64,000 bases of DNA from Rhodococcoides kyotonense (GTDB taxonomy: Bacteria > Actinomycetota > Actinomycetes > Mycobacteriales > Mycobacteriaceae). A program made the position numbers and the translations under genes. This document shows, in pieces, positions 1 through 8,493 of the stretch. The notes beneath the pieces were generated by a model that was given only the letters and a program-made list of their open reading frames with translations, had not been told where the DNA came from and did no database searches. Each line of letters opens with the position of its first letter. The stretch's first letter is position 1. The stretch lies in contig NZ_LVHI01000040.1 in NCBI RefSeq assembly GCF_001645385.1, positions 62,001-126,000 on the forward strand, written 5' to 3'.

Positions 1-762
1 CGGATCGCGGACGAGTACGGCATGATCGCGCTCGAACAGGGAGTGTGCGGAGCCCACGTGCACGTCGCGGTTCCCGACCGGGAATTCGGTGTCGCAGTGA
101 GCAATCACGTGCGTCCTTGGTTGCCGGTTCTGCTTGCGTTGACGGCGAACTCGGCTCTCTACGCAGGCCGCGACACCGGTTACGCCAGCTGGCGATCGGT
201 GCTGTGGTCACGGTGGCCGAGTGCAGGCCCTCCCCCGTACTTCGACTCCGTCGACCACTACGACGCGCTGATCCGCCAGATGTTCGACGTCGGAGCCATT
301 CTCGACGACGGGATGGTCTACTGGGACGTCCGACCGTCGATGAATTTTCCGACGCTGGAGATCCGAGTCAGTGACGTACCGGCGAGCACGTCGGACACGG
401 TCCTGTTGGCGGTGCTCGTGCGCGCGTTGGTCATGACGGCGTCCGACGCGATCGACCGTGGCGCTTCTGCACCGCGCGTGGCGGAACATGCTCTGCACTG
501 GGCATATTGGCGTGCAGCCAGGGACGGGCTTTCGGACCGTCTGGTAGATCCTGCCACCGGGCGGCTCGGCACCGCTGCCGACGCGCTGAGTTCCCTCGTG
601 TCCTATGTGGCAGGAGCCCTGGAGACGACCGGCGAGCGTGACCTCGTCGACTCGGCAATTCGACGAAACGTACAGCACGGCAACGGGGCTCGTCGCCAAC
701 GCGATGCACTGAAGACATCGGGAGCGATCACCGACGCTGTTCTCGACCTGATCGAAGGGTGA
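1..762 (+). CDS. Carboxylate-amine ligase, YbdK/glutamate-cysteine ligase 2 family (5' partial)
   Basis: The frame is open from base 1, so the gene begins upstream; 253 C-terminal residues are visible. The GAHVHV segment, the run of conserved residues through RPWLPVLLALTANS and the later PTLEIRVSD stretch match the C-terminal half of the ATP-grasp-like glutamate-cysteine ligase type 2 family, which couples an amino acid to a carboxylate at the expense of ATP. The substrate of the actinobacterial members is mostly unproven. It ends 4 bases before the next gene, so the two are probably co-transcribed. Family confidence is good; physiological role is open. Confidence 0.8.
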   Translation, partial: RIADEYGMIALEQGVCGAHVHVAVPDREFGVAVSNHVRPWLPVLLALTANSALYAGRDTGYASWRSVLWSRWPSAGPPPYFDSVDHYDALIRQMFDVGAILDDGMVYWDVRPSMNFPTLEIRVSDVPASTSDTVLLAVLVRALVMTASDAIDRGASAPRVAEHALHWAYWRAARDGLSDRLVDPATGRLGTAADALSSLVSYVAGALETTGERDLVDSAIRRNVQHGNGARRQRDALKTSGAITDAVLDLIEG

Positions 763-766
763 TTCG

Positions 767-1831
767 ATGCGTGTGGCCATCACCGGTGCGACCGGAAACG
801 TCGGGACGACGCTCCTTCGGCGACTTGCGGGGGAGGACGTCGACGTCGTCGGAATTGCTCGTCGGCGCCCGCCCGAGACCGATCCCTACGCCGGCGTGCA
901 GTGGCACGAGATCGATCTCGCCGACGCCGATGCGGAGAACCAGCTCGTTCCGATTCTGACCGGAGTCGACGCGGTGATACATCTCGCGATCGGGTTTCAG
1001 CCCATGCGTGAGCGAGACTATCTGCGCCGCACCAACGTAGGGGGAACCGAGGCGGTCGCGAACGCGGTGGGACGGGCCGAGGTCGGCCGACTGATCCACA
1101 TGTCGTCGAGCGGGGTGTACTCACCCGGCGCCTACGGCCGCCGCGTCGACGAGACCTGGCCGCGGGGCGGCGTCCCGTCGTCGACGTACAGCGTCGACAA
1201 GGCGGCCGCGGAACAGGTGCTCGACCGTTTCGAGACGCGCGGTAACGGAACAACCGTCGTCCGTCTCAGACCCGGGCTGATCGGCCAGTACGCGTTCGGC
1301 AGTGCGCTGCTTCGGTATTCGCTACCCGACCTCGTGCCGTCGTGGGTCGTGGATCGCGTGCCGGTCCTGCCGATGGACCGGTCGATCACGATTCCTGCCG
1401 TGTCGACGAGCGACGTCGCCGACGCGATTCTCGCTGCGTTGACCTGTCCCCACAGCGACGCGTTCAACCTGTCCGCGCCGACTCCCGTTCGCACCGCAGA
1501 TTTCGAAGCCACCTTGTCCGCGCATGCGATTCCCGTTCCGCGCGTCGCCATGCGCGCCGTGGCGGCGGCGACGTTCACCACGAGGCTGCAGTCCGTGCAC
1601 CCGGGGTGGATCGATCTCGCATACGAGACTCCACTGCTCGACACACGCCACGCCGAGACGGTACTGAAGTGGGCGCCGACGCTCGACGGGCCCCAAGTGC
1701 TGGCGGAGACGATCCGCGGTATGCGCCAGGGGGCAGCCGCATCCAGCCCGCCTCTGCGCGCACGGACGTTCCTGGATCGCATCGGCTCGGCTCTCGGCCG
1801 AGGTCCGGTGTCACGGCGCCGCGAACCCTGA
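767..1831 (+). CDS. NAD-dependent epimerase/dehydratase, extended SDR
   Basis: A 354-residue protein with the N-terminal Rossmann glycine motif GATGNVG (residues 7-13) and a catalytic Tyr141-x3-Lys145 pair in the expected place, with the preceding SSSGVYS serine segment. These are hallmarks of the extended short-chain dehydrogenase/reductase family acting on nucleotide sugars or other hydroxy compounds. The substrate cannot be read from sequence. It follows the ligase gene by 4 bases and is followed by a 73-base gap with its own ribosome site for the next gene. Confidence 0.8.
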   Translation: MRVAITGATGNVGTTLLRRLAGEDVDVVGIARRRPPETDPYAGVQWHEIDLADADAENQLVPILTGVDAVIHLAIGFQPMRERDYLRRTNVGGTEAVANAVGRAEVGRLIHMSSSGVYSPGAYGRRVDETWPRGGVPSSTYSVDKAAAEQVLDRFETRGNGTTVVRLRPGLIGQYAFGSALLRYSLPDLVPSWVVDRVPVLPMDRSITIPAVSTSDVADAILAALTCPHSDAFNLSAPTPVRTADFEATLSAHAIPVPRVAMRAVAAATFTTRLQSVHPGWIDLAYETPLLDTRHAETVLKWAPTLDGPQVLAETIRGMRQGAAASSPPLRARTFLDRIGSALGRGPVSRRREP

Positions 1832-1904
1832 CGAGCGGGTTTCACCCCGCGGGCGCACGGGTATCGGGCGGGCAGGGGGAAACGCTTGTAGGAGGTTCTC
1901 TTTC

Positions 1905-2411
1905 ATGTCGACAAGTCCCGAGGAGCGCATCGACGTCCGCGACGATCTGTCGGAATTGTGCGAAGAACTGTCGGAGTTGGCTCTGGAACATTCGATCGCG
2001 GTCGCCACGGTCGAGTCTCTGACCGCAGGCAATCTCGCCGCCATGCTCGGCAAGGCCCCGTCTTCGGGTGACTGGTTCCGAGGCGGAATCGTCGCCTACG
2101 ACGCCGATGTCAAGCACTCGCTTCTCCGCGTTCCCGAAGGTCCGGTCGTCAGTGAGGTCTCGGCCGCCACGATGGCACGTTCTGCGTGCGAACTGCTCGG
2201 TGCCGACATGGCCATTGCCGTGACCGGCGAGGCAGGGCCCGAGACACAGGAGAACGAACCGCCGGGGACGGTATGGGTGGGCATGTGCGACCGAGGCGTC
2301 GTCACCACCGAACGCAAGCAGTTCGACGGTGAGCCGGAAGAGATTCTGGCACAGACGTTGTCGCTCTCCATCGAATCCTTGGTGGGCCATGCTCGCCGAC
2401 GCTCCGCCTGA
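1905..2411 (+). CDS. CinA C-terminal-domain protein (nicotinamide-nucleotide amidohydrolase type)
   Basis: A 168-residue stand-alone CinA C-terminal domain. [15 protein letters not shown] and the TGEAGP segment correspond to the conserved ESCTGG and TGIAGP motifs of PncC-type NMN deamidases, though the family's usual Cys after Ser is Leu here. It would return nicotinamide mononucleotide to the NAD pool as nicotinate mononucleotide. That fits its position directly upstream of nadE. A GGAGG site 9 bases before ATG supports the start. The missing motif residues leave activity uncertain. Confidence 0.72.
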   Translation: MSTSPEERIDVRDDLSELCEELSELALEHSIAVATVESLTAGNLAAMLGKAPSSGDWFRGGIVAYDADVKHSLLRVPEGPVVSEVSAATMARSACELLGADMAIAVTGEAGPETQENEPPGTVWVGMCDRGVVTTERKQFDGEPEEILAQTLSLSIESLVGHARRRSA

Positions 2412-2455
2412 ACGATCCACCACATCCTTCGACCGAGATAGGGGTAACACGCCGA

Positions 2456-3298
2456 ATGGACACCTCATTGCGTTCACACATCCAGCACGAGCTCGCCGTG
2501 AAGCCGGCGATCGACCCCGAGAACGAGATTCGCGACCGAGTCGAGTTCCTGGCGGACTACCTCCGCGCCAGCGGAACCCGTGGGTTCGTACTCGGAATCA
2601 GCGGTGGACAGGACAGCACTCTGGCGGGTGCCCTCGCACAGCGTGCCGTGCGTGAGGTCGTGGCGTCCGGTGGAGAGGCCGAGTTCGTCGCCGTGAGGCT
2701 GCCGTACGGTGTGCAGGCAGACGAGGACGACGCCATCACCGCCGTCGAGTTCATCGGCCCCGATCGCACGGTCACCGTCGACATCAAGGACGCAGTCGAC
2801 GCGTCGGCGCGCGCAGCTGCGAAAGCCCTGGGCGTGGACCGCCTCGACGACTTCGTGCGCGGCAACATCAAGGCACGTGAGCGCATGATCGCGCAGTACG
2901 CGATTGCAGGCCAGGACAACCTCCTGGTCATCGGGACGGACCATGCTGCCGAGGCCGTCACCGGGTTCTTCACCAAGTACGGCGACGGCGGAGCCGACGT
3001 GACACCGCTCGAGGGCCTCACCAAACGGCAAGGAGCACAACTTCTTCAGTTCATGGACGCGCCCGAGTCCACCTGGAAGAAGGTGCCGACGGCCGACCTG
3101 GAGGATGACCGCCCTGCCCTGCCGGACGAGCAGGCACTCGGCGTCACGTACGCACAGATCGATTCCTACCTCGACGGCGGAGATGTCGACGACGACGCCG
3201 TCGCCGTCATCGAACGCTGGTACACCAAGACCAGGCACAAGCGCACGACCCCGGTCGCGCCGACCGACCGATGGTGGCGCCGAGAGCCAGGCGAGTGA
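2456..3298 (+). CDS. nadE: Ammonia-dependent NAD(+) synthetase
   Basis: A 280-residue N-type ATP pyrophosphatase. The P-loop SGGQDS is at residues 49-54, and later family segments such as [19 protein letters not shown] are present. It amidates deamido-NAD to NAD. The length matches short, ammonia-dependent NadE enzymes without a glutaminase domain, unlike the long glutamine-dependent enzyme of M. tuberculosis. It lies next to a CinA/PncC-type gene in an apparent NAD-recycling pair. Its stop overlaps the GTG start of the next gene. Confidence 0.92.
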   Translation: MDTSLRSHIQHELAVKPAIDPENEIRDRVEFLADYLRASGTRGFVLGISGGQDSTLAGALAQRAVREVVASGGEAEFVAVRLPYGVQADEDDAITAVEFIGPDRTVTVDIKDAVDASARAAAKALGVDRLDDFVRGNIKARERMIAQYAIAGQDNLLVIGTDHAAEAVTGFFTKYGDGGADVTPLEGLTKRQGAQLLQFMDAPESTWKKVPTADLEDDRPALPDEQALGVTYAQIDSYLDGGDVDDDAVAVIERWYTKTRHKRTTPVAPTDRWWRREPGE

Positions 3299-4047
3299 CC
3301 GATCTCGGGCCCTCCTCGGCTACGGCGGTTCTGACCAGGGAGCAGTACCTCGACCGGTGGCGCGTTCTGCACGGACAGTACGACCAGAACGCCTCCTCGC
3401 TGGTGCGGCCGTGGCTGAGCGCCGTCTATCGCCTGTCGGCGCCGCTCGCACGGAAACGTCTGCCGCCCGACGTCGTCACGGCGACGGGCGTGGCGACGGC
3501 GGCGGGCGCGTCCGCAGCAGCGTGGACCGGCGGCGCGTGGCTGTTCCTCGCCGCCGCGCTCGTCCTCGTCGCCTCCGTGCTCGACGGTATCGACGGCGCA
3601 GTGGCGGTGATCTCGCGACGGGACGACGCGTGGGGTTTCGTCGTCGACACCGTGGCCGATCGCTGCAGCGATCTGTTGATTCTGGCGATCGTCGGATTCG
3701 CCGGTGCCCCATGGCCACTCGTCGCCGTGATGATGGCTTTCACCATGATCCACGAGACCCTTCGGGCACGTGCAGGCGCGGCCGGGCTGCGCGAGGTCCT
3801 CGTGATTACAGTGTGGGAACGGCCGTCGCGGGTGGTCACGTCGATACTGATCGCTGTTACCGCCGCGGCAGTGCCGTCGGCCGCAGTCACGACGTCGACA
3901 CTGGGCGCGGCGGTCGGCTCTGTCCTGGCCACGTGCGGGCTACTTCACTTGGCGATCGCTGTCCGACGCGCCCTGCGCGGACGCGTCGTCGAACCACCAT
4001 CCCAGTTCGTCGATGGCAAGCGTCAGAGCCCACCCGACGAGCAGTAA
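3295..4047 (+). CDS. CDP-alcohol phosphatidyltransferase family membrane protein
   Basis: I chose the GTG at 3295, which overlaps the nadE stop by 4 bases (GTGA), over an ATG at 3271 with no visible ribosome site. The 250-residue hydrophobic protein carries the family signature D97-x2-DG-x2-A-x9-G-x3-D-x3-D, which binds metal and the CDP moiety. The Arg that normally follows the Ala is Val105. Family members join CDP-activated lipids to alcohols such as inositol, glycerol or serine. The substrate is unknown. Its 3' end overlaps the convergent YihY gene by 108 bases. Confidence 0.82.
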   Translation: MTDLGPSSATAVLTREQYLDRWRVLHGQYDQNASSLVRPWLSAVYRLSAPLARKRLPPDVVTATGVATAAGASAAAWTGGAWLFLAAALVLVASVLDGIDGAVAVISRRDDAWGFVVDTVADRCSDLLILAIVGFAGAPWPLVAVMMAFTMIHETLRARAGAAGLREVLVITVWERPSRVVTSILIAVTAAAVPSAAVTTSTLGAAVGSVLATCGLLHLAIAVRRALRGRVVEPPSQFVDGKRQSPPDEQ

Positions 4048-4803
4048 CACGTGCAGCAGGAACATCCACAGTCCTGCTGCGATCACGGCTCCGATCACGG
4101 TCAGCCCCCCGAAGGGAGCACCGAGATCGACCGGTATCGCCAGGAACAGCACGAACCCCTGCGCGAACCCGGCCAGGAACGACGCGGTGACCAACGCTCC
4201 GGCGGCAACGACCGTCGCGCGCGGGAGACCGGGACCGACGACCGCGAAGACCCAGCTCACGGCGACAGCGAGCACGAGCCACGTTCCGATGAATCCGATC
4301 CACACCCGAAGCGCCAGACTGCCCACGCCTCCCGAGGTGGTCGCGTCGGCCAGCCACTCCGCGAGACGCAGCATCACCACGACGAGGAACGGCGCCAACA
4401 ATACGAACGGGAGGACGAGGGCTCGGCCACGCCAGCCCGTCAGATTCTCGTCGACGGGACGGTACGCCACGAGCGCGCGCCGAAGCCCTTCTCCGTAGAA
4501 CGTCGCCGGGAAGATCGCGATCAGGACCCCCAGCAACGACAACGTTGCGCCGGCCTCTGCCAGCGTGATCACCGCCGACCGAGCGCCGAGCGCATCGGGT
4601 AGCAACTCGGCGACGTCGGCCATGCGGGACAGCACCCATTCCGGAGACGTGACGACAGTCGCTGCACGCAAGGCCAACAGCAACACGGGAACGACGGCGA
4701 TCGCCGCGTAAAAGGTCAATCCTCCCGCGACGAGAGACAGGTCCGACGCACCCAATCGGGTGGTCATGTTCCGCCGAACCGACCGCAGCCACTCCGAGTG
4801 CAT
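3940..4803 (-). CDS. YihY/BrkB-family integral membrane protein
   Basis: A 287-residue protein with about six hydrophobic segments and the N-terminal pattern LVAGGLTFYAAIAVVPVLLL typical of YihY/virulence factor BrkB proteins, whose biochemical role is unresolved. The open frame runs further upstream, but that part overlaps the opposite gene's promoter, so I start at ATG 4803; an AGGAG motif 15 bases upstream would suit GTG 4809 equally well. The last 108 bases overlap the 3' end of the CDP-alcohol transferase gene. Confidence 0.8.
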   Translation of the reverse strand: MHSEWLRSVRRNMTTRLGASDLSLVAGGLTFYAAIAVVPVLLLALRAATVVTSPEWVLSRMADVAELLPDALGARSAVITLAEAGATLSLLGVLIAIFPATFYGEGLRRALVAYRPVDENLTGWRGRALVLPFVLLAPFLVVVMLRLAEWLADATTSGGVGSLALRVWIGFIGTWLVLAVAVSWVFAVVGPGLPRATVVAAGALVTASFLAGFAQGFVLFLAIPVDLGAPFGGLTVIGAVIAAGLWMFLLHVLLLVGWALTLAIDELGWWFDDASAQGASDSDRQVK

Positions 4804-4871
4804 CGTCACCGTCACCTTCTCCTCGCGTCGAGAGGGCGCATACCCACGTACGTCGTCCCCACGCGCCTGCG

Positions 4872-4896
4872 GTTTCCCGATGCGACCGACGGGTAA
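4872..4896 (+). promoter_or_regulatory. SigF-type promoter
   Basis: GTTT at 4872-4875, a 15-base spacer, and GGGTAA at 4891-4896. This agrees with the mycobacterial SigF consensus (GTTT, 15-17 bases, GGGTA). Transcription would start near 4903, only a few bases before the GTG at 4907. That argues for GTG 4907 rather than ATG 4880 as the flavoprotein start, and for a nearly leaderless message. Confidence 0.6.
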
Positions 4897-4906
4897 TGCG
4901 GCACAG

Positions 4907-6130
4907 GTGAACAGACTGGACCCGATCACGACCTCGACCGACATTCCCACTTTCGACGTCCTGGTCATCGGAGGCGGGAACGCCGGTATCAGCGCCGCTG
5001 CCCGAGCGATCCGAACGGGCATACGAGATGTCGCGGTGATCGAACCACAGCAGGTACACACCTACCGCCCGTTGTTGTCGTACGTCGGCGCCGGGCAGGC
5101 CACGCTGAACGAGGCGCAACGCACGCAACGGTCCGTGATCCCACGAGGCTGCACGTGGATCGAAGACTCGGCGACCGTCGTCGACGCACCGAACAACACG
5201 GTCACGTGCGCGTCAGGACGCCGGTTCCGCTATCACGACCTCGTGCTCGGTCCCGGACTCGTACCGGACGACGATGAACTTCCCGGCATCGCCGAGGCCG
5301 TCGACTCGACCGGAGTGGCCAGCAACTATCTCGACCGCGCCGACAAGACCTGGACACTGGTGGAGAACATGCCCGCCTTCGGGCACGCCGTGTTCACGGT
5401 GCCACGGCCGCCGGTCAGCTGCACCGGGACGACACTGAAACCTCTGTTTCTGGCGGCGTCGCACTGGCACCGAGTGGGCCGACTTTCCGGCATCGAGATC
5501 ACTCTGCTCGTCGACCGTCCTCGCCTGCTCGGAGTCCCGGAGCTCGACGCTGTGCTGATGGATCGGTTGCAGCAACTCGGGGTTCACGTCCACTTCGACA
5601 CGACGGTCGTGTCGCTCGAACCGGCGTCTCGGCGGATCGAGACCGTCACCGCAGGCTCGACGCCGAGCACCGTCGAGTACGACTTCCTGCATCTCGTACC
5701 GCCGTTTCGTGGACCTCGATGGATCACCGAATCGAACCTGAGTGCCGACGGCATGCACGGGCTCGTCGACGTCGATCCCCACACGTTCCGGCATCGCACG
5801 CACCCGAACATCTGGGCCGTCGGCGATGGCGCGTCGATCGACACAGACCCGTCGGGTGGCGGTCTGCGCAAACAGGTTTCGGTGCTCGTCGACAACATCC
5901 ATGCGACGCGTGAGGGTCGGGCCACGTCGACGTACGACGGTTACACGGTCGCCCCGATCCCGCTGGACGACCGTCATCTCGTCGCCGCCGAATTCGACCG
6001 CGCCGGAAGACTGTCGTCGTCGCTGCCCTCGTTCCTCGACCCGCTCACGCCCCGCCGATCCGCGTTCGCATTCGACAGATACGGTCTACCCCAGATCTAC
6101 TGGCACTCGATCCTCCGCGGTCGAGTCTGA
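4907..6130 (+). CDS. SQR-like FAD-dependent oxidoreductase
   Basis: A 407-residue flavoprotein with an N-terminal FAD-binding motif (VLVIGGGNAGISAAA), the YRPLLSYVGAG segment and a C-terminal NIWAVGDGAS flavin motif, organised like sulfide:quinone reductases. Cys172 (in VSCTG) sits where one redox Cys of SQR lies, but no second C-terminal Cys is present, so a classical sulfide-oxidising disulfide is unlikely. The start is set at GTG 4907 from the promoter position. The next gene encodes NDH-2, so both may feed electrons to menaquinone. Sulfide as substrate is doubtful. Confidence 0.75.
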   Translation: MNRLDPITTSTDIPTFDVLVIGGGNAGISAAARAIRTGIRDVAVIEPQQVHTYRPLLSYVGAGQATLNEAQRTQRSVIPRGCTWIEDSATVVDAPNNTVTCASGRRFRYHDLVLGPGLVPDDDELPGIAEAVDSTGVASNYLDRADKTWTLVENMPAFGHAVFTVPRPPVSCTGTTLKPLFLAASHWHRVGRLSGIEITLLVDRPRLLGVPELDAVLMDRLQQLGVHVHFDTTVVSLEPASRRIETVTAGSTPSTVEYDFLHLVPPFRGPRWITESNLSADGMHGLVDVDPHTFRHRTHPNIWAVGDGASIDTDPSGGGLRKQVSVLVDNIHATREGRATSTYDGYTVAPIPLDDRHLVAAEFDRAGRLSSSLPSFLDPLTPRRSAFAFDRYGLPQIYWHSILRGRV

Positions 6131-6159
6131 GTCACGAACGCACCGAGAGGATTTCATTC

Positions 6160-7476
6160 ATGACCGCACCCGGTAGGCCGCATGTCCTCGTCATCGGCGG
6201 AGGCTTCGGCGGCCTGTACGCGGCAAAGCGACTGCGCCACAGCGACGTGGCCGTCACCGTACTCGAACGAGGCACCAGCCACGTGTTCCAACCGTTGCTC
6301 TATCAGTGCGCGACGGGTCTCGTGTCCGAGGGTTCCATCGCGAGCCCGCTGCGACATCTGTTGCGGCATCAGGACAATGCCCATGTCGCTCTCGGTGAGG
6401 CCTCGGCCATCGACGCCGAAGCGCGCATCGTCACGGCCAGCCGATTCGACGGGTCCACGTACGAGTTGAAGTACGACTTCCTCGTGGTCGCCGCCGGGAT
6501 GCAGCAGGCCTACCACGGTCACGAGGAATACATCCAGTACGCGCCCGGCATGAAAACTCTCGACGACGCCCTGACGATCCGACGGAAGTTGATTGCCGCG
6601 TTCGAGATGGCCGAATCGCTCCCGACTGCCGAGGAGCGACAGCCCTGGCTGACGTTCGCGGTCGCGGGCGGCGGGCCCACCGGTGTCGAATTGGCCGGTC
6701 AGATACGGGAACTCGCGACGAGGGCACTGTCGCACGAGTTCCGTTCGATCGACCCGCGCGAGGCAAGGGTGTTGCTCTTCCACGGCGACGATCGAGTTCT
6801 GCCGTCGTTCGACAGGAAACTGTCGGCGGCGGCTCAGAAGACCTTGGACATCGTGGGCGTCGAAACGCACCTCGGCGTGCACGTCACCGACGTCACCGAG
6901 ACCGATGTCGAGACCACGACGAAAGCCGAACCGAAGACGAAGACCCGGTACGACGCGCGCACGGTGTTGTGGACGGCGGGTGTCGAGGCCGTGCCGTTCG
7001 CGCGCACGTTGGCGACAGCGCTCGGCGTCGATCCTGACCGGTCCGGCCGGATTTCCGTCGGGCCCGATCTGTCGGTCCCCGGACATCCGAACGTCTGGGT
7101 GGTCGGCGACATGATGGCGAAGGACGACCTGCCGGGCGTGGCCGAGGTGGCGATGCAGGGCGGACGCCACGTCGGATCGGTCATCGCGGCGGAGCTCGAG
7201 CACCCGGGCAACGCCCGAGCTCCGTTCAAGTATCGCGACCTCGGCAGCGCGGCCTACATCGCGCGCGGACACGCGCTCGTGCAGGCCGGACCGCTGCGCA
7301 TGTCCGGTTTCCTCGGATGGCTGTCGTGGGGGTTCATTCACATCGCGTTCCTGTCGGGAGCCAGGAATCGCGTCGGGACTCTCGTCAACTGGGCGGCCAC
7401 GCTGGCCACCAACTCGAGACGCGAGCGAGCCATCACCTACGGGGATCCGGAAACCGCCCGCAAGCCCTACAGCTGA
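6160..7476 (+). CDS. ndh: Type II NADH:quinone oxidoreductase (NDH-2)
   Basis: A 438-residue peripheral membrane flavoprotein. The FAD motif GGGFGG is at residues 13-18, the family FQPLLYQCATG segment follows, and a second Rossmann motif (VAGGGPTGVELAG) binds NADH. The VWVVGDMMA segment and a hydrophobic tail (LGWLSWGFIHIAFL) complete the NDH-2 pattern. It passes electrons from NADH to menaquinone without pumping protons. It lies 29 bases downstream of the SQR-like gene and may share its promoter. The ATG follows a GAGAGGA-like ribosome site. Confidence 0.9.
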   Translation: MTAPGRPHVLVIGGGFGGLYAAKRLRHSDVAVTVLERGTSHVFQPLLYQCATGLVSEGSIASPLRHLLRHQDNAHVALGEASAIDAEARIVTASRFDGSTYELKYDFLVVAAGMQQAYHGHEEYIQYAPGMKTLDDALTIRRKLIAAFEMAESLPTAEERQPWLTFAVAGGGPTGVELAGQIRELATRALSHEFRSIDPREARVLLFHGDDRVLPSFDRKLSAAAQKTLDIVGVETHLGVHVTDVTETDVETTTKAEPKTKTRYDARTVLWTAGVEAVPFARTLATALGVDPDRSGRISVGPDLSVPGHPNVWVVGDMMAKDDLPGVAEVAMQGGRHVGSVIAAELEHPGNARAPFKYRDLGSAAYIARGHALVQAGPLRMSGFLGWLSWGFIHIAFLSGARNRVGTLVNWAATLATNSRRERAITYGDPETARKPYS

Positions 7477-7480
7477 CGGG

Positions 7481-8359
7481 TCAGTCGATCAGTTCCGCGT
7501 TGCGTAGTGCGGCGCGAACGTCGGCGTGATGCCATTCGTCCAGTTCGACGAGAGGCAGGCGAATACCTCCGGACATCAATCCCATCTCGGCGAGGGCCCA
7601 CTTGACCGGGATGGGATTGGGCTCGGCGAACAGGGCGCTGTGCAGACCGGCAAGGGTCGCGTCGATGTCCGACGCCGTGTCCGCGTCACCCGCGAGGGCG
7701 GCGGCACACATCTTCGCCATCGCGTCCGGTGCGACGTTGGCCGTCACCGAGATGTTGCCGTGGAAGCCCGCGAGCATGCTGGCTCGTGCGGTCGAGTCGT
7801 CGCCCGAGTACAGCCCGAAATCGGGCAGTTCGAGAGCCACGAGATCGCGCGTTCGATCCAGGTCTCCCGACGCTTCCTTGATGCCGACGATGTTCGGCAG
7901 CTCGGCGAGCCGGGCGACGGTGGACGGCAGCATGTCGCAACCGGTCCGCGACGGGACGTTGTAGAGGTACTGAGGAAGGTCGACTGCCTCACCGATCGCC
8001 TTGAAGTGGCGGTACAGGCCTTCCTGAGGGGGCTTGATGTAGTACGGGGTGACCAGGAGTGCGCCGTCGGCGCCTGCGACGCGGGCCGCCTCCGTCAGGT
8101 GGATGGCCTCGTCGGTGGAATTCGCGCCGGTGCCCGCGATCACGGGGATCCGTCCTGCGACGACATCGATGGTGCGTCGGATGACGTTCTCGTGTTCGGA
8201 CACCGACAGGGTCGACGACTCACCCGTCGTTCCGACCGACACTATCGCCGAGGTACCGCCGCTGATCTGTCGCTCGAGCAGGGAATCCAGCGACGGGTAG
8301 TCGACGTCGCCGCTGTCGGTCATGGGCGTGACGATCGCAACGATGCTTCCGGTGATCAC
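7481..8359 (-). CDS. dapA: 4-hydroxy-tetrahydrodipicolinate synthase, Gram-negative type
   Basis: A 292-residue class I aldolase with Schiff-base Lys161 (GIKEASG), Tyr133 (YNVPSRTG) and the GTTGES pyruvate-site loop, all at the same numbers as in E. coli DapA. It condenses pyruvate with aspartate semialdehyde in lysine/diaminopimelate synthesis. The N-terminus (MITGSIVAIVTPM) and the PPQEGLYRHFKAI and EPNPIPVKWA stretches closely resemble the E. coli enzyme rather than the usual actinobacterial DapA. No other lysine gene is nearby, so it may be a second, transferred copy or act on a related 2-keto acid. Confidence 0.88.
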   Translation of the reverse strand: MITGSIVAIVTPMTDSGDVDYPSLDSLLERQISGGTSAIVSVGTTGESSTLSVSEHENVIRRTIDVVAGRIPVIAGTGANSTDEAIHLTEAARVAGADGALLVTPYYIKPPQEGLYRHFKAIGEAVDLPQYLYNVPSRTGCDMLPSTVARLAELPNIVGIKEASGDLDRTRDLVALELPDFGLYSGDDSTARASMLAGFHGNISVTANVAPDAMAKMCAAALAGDADTASDIDATLAGLHSALFAEPNPIPVKWALAEMGLMSGGIRLPLVELDEWHHADVRAALRNAELID

Positions 8360-8493
8360 GGTGGGGCTGCCTTCCTCGGGTCTGTGGTTCGTCCCGAATC
8401 GTAGTCGACCGCAGCGTCACGGCACCTCGACCATCGCCGCTGCTCGGTCGTGCCGACCGTCACCGACGTGTGTCGAACCGTTACCGTCGAGAG

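Noticed and set aside
2442-2447. GGGTAA upstream of nadE as a SigF promoter
   Set aside because: No GTTT at the correct spacing; the AGGGG there is more simply the nadE ribosome site.
4838-4843. ATACCC as a SigF -10 for the YihY gene on the minus strand
   Set aside because: No AAAC (GTTT on the minus strand) lies 14-17 bases away.
4880-4882. ATG as start of the SQR-like gene
   Set aside because: It lies inside the GTTT-N15-GGGTAA promoter and has no ribosome site; GTG 4907 fits better.
3887-5128. Long minus-strand frame rich in Arg/Gly over the YihY gene
   Set aside because: Its composition is that of a shadow frame; the YihY membrane-protein frame in the same region has family motifs and hydrophobic segments.
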